DNA of 19,559 bases from an uncultured Arcobacter sp. (lineage in GTDB: Bacteria; Campylobacterota; Campylobacteria; Campylobacterales; Arcobacteraceae). The DNA lies in assembly GCA_937860115.1 (NCBI GenBank), contig CALMBI010000253.1, forward strand, positions 1-19,559. The letters run 5' to 3'. Shown piece after piece: positions 13,900 through 19,559 of the stretch. Position numbers and translations under genes: made by a program. The first letter of the stretch is position 1, and every line of letters starts with the position of its first letter. The notes beneath the pieces were generated by a model. That model had not been told where the DNA came from and ran no database searches. It saw only the letters and a program-made list of their open reading frames with translations.

Positions 13900-14723
13900 T
13901 GACATATGAACAAATAATAAAAAAGTATGCTCCCCTTTTAAAAGAGGTGACACATATCCCACTAAAAGAGGTAGAGATTTTACTTTTGTCACTTTTGGAA
14001 AAAAACCCTATTTGGCTCCATCTAAACTATAAAAATGAATGTGAATGTGAAGATAGATTAGCAAAATTGGTTACAAAAAGAGCTACCCATTATCCTTTGG
14101 AGTATTTGACAAATAGAGCAAGTTTTTATGGTGAAAGTTTTATTGTAAAACCAAATGTCCTTATCCCAAGACCAGAAACAGAGATCTTAGTGGAAAAAGC
14201 GGAACTTGTTCTTAAAGGGATGAAAAATCCAAAAGTGATTGAGATTGGTGTTGGAAGTGGAATCATCTCTGTAATGCTTGCTACTTTAATACCAAATATC
14301 CAAATTGTAGCTGTTGATATTAATGATGATGCTTTGGCATTAGCGAAACTCAATGCACAAAAATTTAGTGTAGAAGAGAAGATAACATTTGTAAAAAGTG
14401 ATCTATTTACAAATGTTGAGGATCAACACTTTGATATGTGTATCTCAAATCCACCCTATATTGAAAATGATTTTAAATTACCAAAAAATGTGACTTTTGA
14501 ACCAGCAAATGCACTATTTGGTGGTGTTGTGGGAGATGAGATTTTAAAAGATATCATAGATCAGTGTGTAAAAAGAAAGATACAATTTCTCTACTGTGAA
14601 ATGGGGTTTGATCAAAAAAATAGACTAGAGAAATATCTTAAAAGTTATAAAACAAAAAGTTGCGAATTTTATAAAGATTATGAAAAACTTGATCGTGGAT
14701 TTTGTGTGGAGTTGCAATCTTAA
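13899..14723 (+). CDS. prmC: PrmC (HemK), release-factor glutamine N5-methyltransferase
   Basis: A 274-residue SAM-dependent enzyme that methylates the Gln of the GGQ motif in RF1 and RF2. A helical N-terminal release-factor-binding domain (about 1-85, ending PLEYLTNRASFYGESF, which matches the family's PLQYL-x-G-x-x-x-F signature) precedes the methyltransferase fold. It contains the SAM site EIGVGSG (115-121) and the catalytic NPPY tetrapeptide (184-187), which holds the target amide. RPETEILV, the family's hinge motif, is also present. The start codon shares one base with the cbpA stop (TAATG), a coupled re-initiation arrangement. The MlaF-like gene starts 14 bases after its stop. Confidence 0.95.
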   Translation: MTYEQIIKKYAPLLKEVTHIPLKEVEILLLSLLEKNPIWLHLNYKNECECEDRLAKLVTKRATHYPLEYLTNRASFYGESFIVKPNVLIPRPETEILVEKAELVLKGMKNPKVIEIGVGSGIISVMLATLIPNIQIVAVDINDDALALAKLNAQKFSVEEKITFVKSDLFTNVEDQHFDMCISNPPYIENDFKLPKNVTFEPANALFGGVVGDEILKDIIDQCVKRKIQFLYCEMGFDQKNRLEKYLKSYKTKSCEFYKDYEKLDRGFCVELQS

Positions 14724-14737
14724 ATATGGAGATACAA

Positions 14738-15499
14738 ATGGAAAATGAATCTATCATACAAATTAGAAATCTCAAAAAAATATTTGGGACAAAAGAGATC
14801 TTAAAAGATGTGAATCTTGATATAAAAACTGGAAAATGTACAGCTATTTTTGGACTCTCTGGTGGTGGAAAATCTACTATTATCAAACATATTGTAGGTC
14901 TTTTAAAACCAACAAGTGGACATGTTTTTTATCATGAAAATGATATAGCTGTGATGAACGAAAAAGAGCTCAGAGAGGTTCGAAAAGATATTGGATTTTT
15001 GTTTCAAAGTGGTGCGTTGTTTGATTCTATGAATGTTTATGAAAACGTGGCTTTTCCACTAAGAGAACATACAAAACTTGATGAAAAAACGATTCATGAA
15101 GAGGTTATGAGTAAACTTACCCTTGTTGGACTTGATGCTTCACGAGTAGCCTATCTTAATCCAGATGAACTCAGTGGTGGTATGAGAAAAAGGGTAGGAC
15201 TTGCAAGAACTATTATTTTAAATCCTCAAGTACTCCTTTATGATGAACCAACATCTGGACTTGATCCAATCACAAGTGATGTGATCTCACAAATGATCAT
15301 CAATCTTCAAAAAGAGATCAAAACGACATCTATTTTAATTAGTCACGATATCAAAGAGACTTTTAAAACAGCTGATTATTTTGCAATGCTTTATAATGGC
15401 GAGATTGTTGAATATGGAGATGAAGAGCATTTTAAAAATTCAAAACTTGAAATAGTACAAAAATTTTTAGAGGGTGATTCTATGGGAGTTTTTAATTGA
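14738..15499 (+). CDS. mlaF: MlaF-like ABC transporter ATPase (lipid-transport type)
   Basis: A 253-residue ABC ATPase. Walker A GLSGGGKST (39-47), Q-loop (FLFQSGALFDSMNVYENVAF), ABC signature LSGGM (145-149), Walker B LLYDEP (166-171, then TSGLDP) and the switch histidine in LISHDIKET are all present. LSGGMRKRVGLAR, and SGALFDSMNVYENVAFPL after the Q-loop, are the form seen in MlaF/Ttg2A, the ATPase of MCE-type phospholipid transporters at the inner membrane. The permease (MlaE), MCE protein and others are not adjacent, so partners must be encoded elsewhere. I chose the ATG at 14738 because GGAG lies six bases upstream; longer versions (ATG 14726 or 14702) would run closer to or into prmC. 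Its stop overlaps the next start (TTGA). Confidence 0.85.
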   Translation: MENESIIQIRNLKKIFGTKEILKDVNLDIKTGKCTAIFGLSGGGKSTIIKHIVGLLKPTSGHVFYHENDIAVMNEKELREVRKDIGFLFQSGALFDSMNVYENVAFPLREHTKLDEKTIHEEVMSKLTLVGLDASRVAYLNPDELSGGMRKRVGLARTIILNPQVLLYDEPTSGLDPITSDVISQMIINLQKEIKTTSILISHDIKETFKTADYFAMLYNGEIVEYGDEEHFKNSKLEIVQKFLEGDSMGVFN

Positions 15500-16218
15500 C
15501 TTTACTTTATCAGCCACAAAAAGGGTATTGTTATAATAGTGATACACTTGTATTGGTAAATTTCATTAAAGAAAATTTAAAAATTTTTAAAAATAATAGT
15601 GGTGAGTTACTTGATATTGGAAGTGGTAGTGGAGTATTAGGGATATTGATAGCAAAATTATTTCCAAAAATGCAATTAAACTGTGCCGAACTTCAAGAGG
15701 AGTTTATATTCTTAACTAAGAAAAATACTCAGATTAATGGGCTAGAGGTTAGACTCTATGAAGGTAATTTCGAAGAGACAACTTTTGATAAACAGTTTGA
15801 TATGATCATCTCAAATCCACCATTTTATCCATCATCTGTAGTTCAAAGTGAAGATAAAATATTAAAAGCTGCAAGATACAATGATAGCTTACCACTGGAA
15901 GTTTTAATAGAGAAAACTTCAAAAATTCTCAAAGAAAATGGGAAGTTTTTCTTTTGTTATGATGTTAAGCTTCTTGATGATATCATCTTTTTTTGTAAAA
16001 AGTATCGATTAAATATTGAATCGATGCAGTTTTTACATCCTAAGATTGATAGAAAAAGTTCTTTAGTGATGGTGTTTGCTAGAAAAAATTCAAAATCACA
16101 CCTATCAATTCTACCACCACTTATTATGTTTGATGGTGAAAAATTTACAAAAGAGATGGAAGAGATCTATACGATGTGCAATACTTATAGTATAAAAGTG
16201 GATACAAAGCAATTATGA
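15496..16218 (+). CDS. trmN6: TrmN6-like tRNA adenine-N6 methyltransferase
   Basis: A 240-residue SAM-dependent methyltransferase. The fold contains LLDIGSGSGVLG (SAM loop, residues 38-49) and ISNPPF (NPPF at 107-110), the catalytic signature of N6-adenine or amide methyltransferases. The opening LLYQPQKGYCYNSDTLVL is typical of the TrmN6/YfiC group (it resembles F-x-Q-x-x-x-G-Y-R-F-x-x-D-x-x-L-L), which modifies A37 of tRNA1(Val). Substrate is assigned by family only. The start is TTG at 15496, with GGGAG seven bases upstream and the preceding stop overlapping. The Campylobacter gene order (methyltransferase, Cys-cluster protein, TPR lipoprotein, trpC) is matched here from this gene onward. 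Confidence 0.78.
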   Translation: MTLLYQPQKGYCYNSDTLVLVNFIKENLKIFKNNSGELLDIGSGSGVLGILIAKLFPKMQLNCAELQEEFIFLTKKNTQINGLEVRLYEGNFEETTFDKQFDMIISNPPFYPSSVVQSEDKILKAARYNDSLPLEVLIEKTSKILKENGKFFFCYDVKLLDDIIFFCKKYRLNIESMQFLHPKIDRKSSLVMVFARKNSKSHLSILPPLIMFDGEKFTKEMEEIYTMCNTYSIKVDTKQL

Positions 16219-16589
16219 TATTAGAACACAAAGAGTATCCTTTTAAATTTGATGCTTCAAAATGTGCTAGTTGTGAGGGGAATTGTTGCATTGGGGAGAG
16301 TGGTTTTATTTGGATATCAATAGATGAGATTGAAAAACTTGCATCTCATCTGAAGATACCAGTAAAAGAAGTTTTTGAAAACTATCTCATCAAATATGAT
16401 TATAAATTTTCTATCAAAGAAAAAAAATTGAGTGAAAACAATTATGCTTGTATTTTTTTCGATCTTGAAAAAAAACAATGTTCTATTTATGAAGCTCGTC
16501 CATCACAGTGTAGAACATTTCCTTTTTGGGATCATTTTAAAACAAATATAAAAGAGGTAAAAGAAGAATGTCCAGCTATTATAGACTAA
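16215..16589 (+). CDS. YkgJ-family (UPF0153) zinc/iron-chelating Cys-cluster protein
   Basis: A 124-residue cytosolic protein. The N-terminal SKCASCEGNCC (C17, C20, C24, C25), the middle ACIFFDLEKKQCSIYEARPS and the following QCRTFPFW, and the end EECPAI supply the cysteine set of the YkgJ/UPF0153 family, annotated as a putative zinc- or iron-chelating domain, sometimes as an Fe-S oxidoreductase. The function is unknown. The motif C-x-I-Y-x-x-R-P-x-x-C-R-x-F-P-F is typical and intact. The start overlaps the previous stop by four bases (ATGA), and the downstream TPR gene begins 22 bases before its end. Family membership is firm, role is not. Confidence 0.85.
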   Translation: MILEHKEYPFKFDASKCASCEGNCCIGESGFIWISIDEIEKLASHLKIPVKEVFENYLIKYDYKFSIKEKKLSENNYACIFFDLEKKQCSIYEARPSQCRTFPFWDHFKTNIKEVKEECPAIID

Positions 16590-17833
16590 TCTGCTCACTT
16601 TTATTAGTTTCAGGTATTCATGGATTTGGAGGAACTCTCTCAAATGCAAAAGAGGATGTATTTACACTTGTTGGGCTTGATAGAGAGTTAAATAGTGATT
16701 ATGCAACAAGTGTAGTTTTGTTTGAACAACTCTTTAAAGATACAAATAATACAGAATATCTAAAAAAATCGATTGAGTTGTATTATGCAAATAAAGAGTA
16801 CCAAAAAGTGATTGATTTAAGTAAAAAACATATTGAAAATATTTCAGAACTACAAGAATATCTCATGTATAAATATGTGTTGTCGAATATGATTTTAAAA
16901 AAATATGATGATGCATTTGAGATAGCTAAAACACTCGAGCAAAAAAACTTACCTGAAAACTCTGGATTGATAGGTGATTTATATTATTTGATGAATGATT
17001 ATAAAAGTGCTTTACAAAATTATGAGTTTGGATATGAAACAACAAAAACTTCAAATCTTGTACTTGCAATTGCAAACCTCTATTACACAAAACTTGATAA
17101 TAAAGCAAAAGCGATCAGTTATCTAAAAGAGTATACGACTCAAAATGGGTGTGATAAAAAAGTGTGCATTAAACTTTTAGAATATTATCAAAGTGATAAT
17201 AATCTTGATGGTATGATAGAGGTTATGGAGTCTATGTATGTAATCAATAAAGCTGAACATACTGGTGAAAATCTAGCTAAATTTGAGATGATGATGGCGC
17301 AACTTTATATGCAAAAAGATAAACAAAAAGGGATCGATTTTTTACTTCAAACTGGCAACAATAATCTCTTTGTAGCAATTATGTATGAACAAGAAAAAGA
17401 GTATGAAAAAGCACTTCGTCTTTTATATAAAATGTTTCAAGAAACCAAAGATCAAACCTTACTTGGACGAATCGCTATGAATGAATTTACAATAGCAAAA
17501 GATAAAAAGAAAGTGATCAATGAAGTGCTTACAAAATTTGAACTTGCATTAGAAACAAACTCAAATTCAGAATATGAAAATTTTTATGGGTATCTTCTGA
17601 TTGATTATGATTTAGATGTTAAAAAAGGATTAGAACTTGTAAAAAAAGCTTACGAGACTGATTCAAATAATATTGCGATCATAGATTCTTTGGCTTGGGG
17701 ATATTTTAAAAATAATCAGTGTAAAGAAGCAAAAAAATATATGGATGATGTTGTGAATAAAGTTGGGCTTGATGATGAAGAGATAAGACTACATCATAAT
17801 GAAATTAAAGATTGTATAGAAGGAAAAAAATGA
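16568..17833 (+). CDS. Secreted tetratricopeptide-repeat (TPR) protein
   Basis: A 421-residue protein with an N-terminal hydrophobic signal (SLLLVSGIHGFGG, about residues 10-22) and then almost entirely helical repeats. Alternating 34-residue-like units are seen, for example YKYVLSNMILKKYDDAFEIA, GDLYYLMNDYKSALQNYEFG and SLAWGYFKNNQCKEAKKYMD, which match the TPR pattern. The position corresponds to Cj0497 of C. jejuni, annotated as a lipoprotein; here there is a cysteine at residue 9 but no clear lipobox, so lipidation is doubtful. It may act as a periplasmic or outer-membrane-associated scaffold; partners are unknown. The start ATG overlaps the YkgJ-like gene by 22 bases. Its stop overlaps the trpC start by four bases (ATGA). 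Confidence 0.8.
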   Translation: MSSYYRLICSLLLVSGIHGFGGTLSNAKEDVFTLVGLDRELNSDYATSVVLFEQLFKDTNNTEYLKKSIELYYANKEYQKVIDLSKKHIENISELQEYLMYKYVLSNMILKKYDDAFEIAKTLEQKNLPENSGLIGDLYYLMNDYKSALQNYEFGYETTKTSNLVLAIANLYYTKLDNKAKAISYLKEYTTQNGCDKKVCIKLLEYYQSDNNLDGMIEVMESMYVINKAEHTGENLAKFEMMMAQLYMQKDKQKGIDFLLQTGNNNLFVAIMYEQEKEYEKALRLLYKMFQETKDQTLLGRIAMNEFTIAKDKKKVINEVLTKFELALETNSNSEYENFYGYLLIDYDLDVKKGLELVKKAYETDSNNIAIIDSLAWGYFKNNQCKEAKKYMDDVVNKVGLDDEEIRLHHNEIKDCIEGKK

Positions 17834-18618
17834 TACTTGATGAGATAATAAGAAAAACAAAAGAAGATGTAGAAAAAAGAAAAGTAGAGTATAGTATTGA
17901 TTGGTTAGGGAGAAGTCTAGCGTATAATCCTTATCCACCAAGGGATGTACGATCACTTTTAACAGCTACAAAAGAAGAACCGATACGAATTATCGCTGAA
18001 GTAAAAAAAGCAAGTCCAAGCAAAGGTGTAATAAGAGAAGATTTTGATCCACTTACAATTGCTATGGAGTATAGTAAAAATGGTGCAAATTGTCTTTCAA
18101 TTCTTACAGAACCACATTTTTTTCAAGGGAATTTAGAGTATCTGACACAGATTAGAAGATATGTAAATACACCACTTCTTAGAAAAGATTTTATAATCGA
18201 TGAGTACCAACTTGTTGAAGCACTTGTATATGGGGCTGATTTTGTTCTATTAATTGCAAAAGCACTCTCAACAAAAGAGCTTCAATATCTTTATGATAGA
18301 GCATTACAACTTGGTCTTGATGTTCTTGTAGAGATCCATGATAAAGAGGATCTTATGAAAGCGATGAAATGTGGAGCGCATATTATAGGGATCAATCATA
18401 GAAATCTTCAAACGTTTGAGATGGATATGACCCTTTGTGATAAACTGATTCCAATGATCCCTAATGGGAAAATTATTGTAGCTGAAAGTGGAGTAAATGA
18501 TAGGGAAACTATTTTAAGACTTAGCTCAATTGGTGCAGATGCTTTTTTAATTGGTGAACATTTTATGCGTCAAGATGATATTGGAGCAGAGCTTCAAAAA
18601 TTAAAGTATGGAAAATAA
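17830..18618 (+). CDS. trpC: TrpC, indole-3-glycerol-phosphate synthase
   Basis: A 262-residue TIM-barrel enzyme that cyclises carboxyphenylaminodeoxyribulose phosphate to indole-3-glycerol phosphate in tryptophan synthesis. Motifs in order: IIAEVKKASPSKGVIREDFD (beta-1 and phosphate-binding lysines), LSILTEPHFFQGNLEYL, LLRKDFIIDEYQL (catalytic Lys), LVEIHDKEDL, IIGINHRNLQTFEMD, VAESGVNDRE and AFLIGEHFM. All catalytic residues appear intact. It is monofunctional; no trpF domain is fused. The ATG at 17830 follows AGAAGGA by seven bases and overlaps the TPR stop; the longer frame from TTG 17812 is less likely. It sits away from other trp genes, as in Campylobacter. The next gene overlaps it by 11 bases. 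Confidence 0.96.
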   Translation: MILDEIIRKTKEDVEKRKVEYSIDWLGRSLAYNPYPPRDVRSLLTATKEEPIRIIAEVKKASPSKGVIREDFDPLTIAMEYSKNGANCLSILTEPHFFQGNLEYLTQIRRYVNTPLLRKDFIIDEYQLVEALVYGADFVLLIAKALSTKELQYLYDRALQLGLDVLVEIHDKEDLMKAMKCGAHIIGINHRNLQTFEMDMTLCDKLIPMIPNGKIIVAESGVNDRETILRLSSIGADAFLIGEHFMRQDDIGAELQKLKYGK

Positions 18619-19132
18619 TCAACTTAGCCAAGATCAACTCAAAAGCTTATATTTTCAAAACGAAAGTAAGCTTTTTTCGAAAACTACAAAAAAACAAGAT
18701 ATTCATATCAAAACATCAACAGAGATTCTTTCAAATATTACAAAAGTTGGCTCTTTTAGTAAAGTAAAAGAGCGTTATAAATTAGGACTTATTCTAAAAA
18801 AAATACTTCTACAATCACATCTTTATTGGATCAATTATGCATATTATAAAAATAAAAAATTAATCATAGGAACAGGAAGCCATATAGGTCAAAGTGAACT
18901 CAATATGCAAAAATATATTCTTATTGAACATCTCACAAAGATAGAGGAATATCAAGATATAGAAACAGTTTCGATCATACGTGATGAAAAATCAACACTT
19001 CAAACACAGCTAACAAAACCAAATCTCAACCAACAAATCCCTGAAAGAAGTTATGGAATTTTCGATAATAATTTAGAAGATCAAAAATTACATCAAATCG
19101 TAGAGAGAATTAAAAAGATTTTAAGAAAATAA
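18608..19132 (+). CDS. Small protein, possibly DUF721 / DciA-like
   Basis: A 174-residue basic, cytosolic protein without a signal peptide. The middle (about residues 58-125, LGLILKKILLQSHLYWINYA, then LIIGTGSHIGQSELNMQKYI and IETVSIIRDE) resembles the DUF721 pattern: a hydrophobic start, an L-x-I-x-x-x-S strand, an L-N-x-x-K-x-x-L-I helix and a closing strand. DUF721 proteins include DciA, the helicase-loading factor. The ends are low-complexity and charged. The call is a pattern impression, not secure; helicase loading should not be assumed. The start overlaps trpC by 11 bases with a weak ribosome site, so it probably depends on translation of trpC. It is the last gene of the cbpA-to-here string. 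Confidence 0.5.
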   Translation: MENNQLSQDQLKSLYFQNESKLFSKTTKKQDIHIKTSTEILSNITKVGSFSKVKERYKLGLILKKILLQSHLYWINYAYYKNKKLIIGTGSHIGQSELNMQKYILIEHLTKIEEYQDIETVSIIRDEKSTLQTQLTKPNLNQQIPERSYGIFDNNLEDQKLHQIVERIKKILRK

Positions 19133-19165
19133 TAAGTATTTAGAAGCCTTAAAGTTTGAATGCCA

Positions 19166-19194
19166 TATAATCAATACAGTTAGAATTTTAGGAG
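19166..19194 (+). promoter_or_regulatory. Candidate promoter and ribosome site of the chemoreceptor-like gene
   Basis: TATAAT (19166-19171) lies in the 67-base gap before the start codon, and AGGAG (19190-19194) is five bases from the ATG. No sigma-28 or sigma-54 chemotaxis/flagellar promoter pattern is seen, and the -35 region is poor. Confidence 0.45.
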
Positions 19195-19199
19195 TAAAG

Positions 19200-19559
19200 A
19201 TGAATAGCTTTGTAAAAAATACATCATTAGCAGGTCAAATCAATAAACAACTTGCTATGACAGTTGGTGGGTTACTTGTTGTAGGTGTGATTTATGTGCA
19301 ATTTATGTTAGGTAGTGCTGTCAATAAATCAGATTTACAATTGACAAATGATCTTCAAACACAGATTTTAGGTTCTGAAGATGGGAAGAAAAATGTTGCA
19401 CTTGGTATAGCTGTAACTGTGGCTTCTAATAGTCAAATAGCAAATGCTTTAGAAAACAATGACAGAGGATCTGCAATCGATGCTCTTAACAATCTTGGTA
19501 AAAGTTGGCTTAATGAAAAAAATGGGTTGCTGAAAACTTAAGCAAAGCTCGATACTATC
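19200..19559 (+). CDS. Chemoreceptor-like membrane protein, N-terminal part, possible frameshift
   Basis: The frame from 19200 gives 113 residues and stops at 19539-19541. The sequence has a short basic N-terminus (MNSFVKNTSLAGQINKQLAM), one membrane helix (about residues 20-37, TVGGLLVVGVIYVQFML) and the start of an extracytoplasmic helix-rich region (NVALGIAVTVASNSQIANAL, DRGSAIDALNNLG). This is the layout of a methyl-accepting chemotaxis protein or sensor kinase before its ligand domain, but it is far too short to be complete. Just upstream of the stop is a run of seven As (19516-19522); the -1 frame after it is open to the window end (WVAENLSKARYY). So either the gene is frameshifted at this tract, or it is a real small protein or decayed fragment. 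The window edge prevents a decision. Confidence 0.5.

Noticed and set aside
1..19559. CRISPR arrays, tRNA genes, prophage or toxin-antitoxin modules
   Set aside because: No regularly spaced direct repeats other than the transposon end, no tRNA-like cloverleaf noticed by eye, and no phage or toxin family recognised.

Overview
The window looks like chromosomal DNA of a sulfur-oxidising member of the Campylobacterota (the former Epsilonproteobacteria; Sulfurimonas, Arcobacter, Sulfurospirillum or a relative, genus not resolved). The evidence is the low-GC sequence with AT-rich gaps, a soxCDYZ cluster that stands apart from soxXAB, lolA divergent from secA, a CbpA-type DnaJ, and a methyltransferase / YkgJ-like / TPR / trpC gene order that I recall from Campylobacter jejuni (Cj0495-Cj0498). 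All assignments come from reading the translated sequence; no searches were run.

Layout. (1) 1-1284: the istA end of an IS21-family element, cut by the window edge, with its left end carrying four spaced copies of a TGTCCAA motif. It abuts the C-terminal remnant of a CheY-like response regulator, so it appears to have disrupted a two-component gene. (2) 1362-3458: a small monohaem cytochrome-like protein on the minus strand, then arsR-arsB on the plus strand behind a near-textbook ArsR operator. (3) 3619-9254: soxC, soxD, soxY and soxZ, a lipoprotein that seems to hold two DUF302-like domains, a strong terminator, an unrecognised cytosolic protein and a secreted CPFC thioredoxin-fold protein. 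(4) 9304-10174, minus strand: rnpB (RNase P RNA) and lolA. (5) 10230-12839: secA. (6) 13012-19132: a tightly packed plus-strand string behind a CIRCE-controlled promoter: cbpA, prmC, an MlaF-like ABC ATPase, a TrmN6-like methyltransferase, a YkgJ-like Cys-cluster protein, a TPR protein, trpC and a small DUF721/DciA-like protein. (7) 19200-end: the start of a chemoreceptor-like membrane protein with a possible frameshift at an A7 tract.

How the genes work together. SoxYZ carries sulfur intermediates on the C-terminal cysteine of SoxY, and Sox(CD)2 oxidises the bound sulfane sulfur. SoxXA and SoxB are not here and must be encoded elsewhere if the pathway is complete. The lipoprotein and the thioredoxin-fold protein are good candidates for accessory periplasmic factors. 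The most unusual points are the altered SoxY tail (GGCEG rather than GGCGG), a SoxZ with an insertion of about 40 residues, the double-DUF302 lipoprotein inside the sox transcript, and a cbpA promoter whose -35 box lies in the CIRCE operator and whose transcript would begin with a 13-bp hairpin and a U-run. None of these is proof of a new system. The sox-linked periplasmic trio (7178-9254) is the best candidate for undescribed biology.
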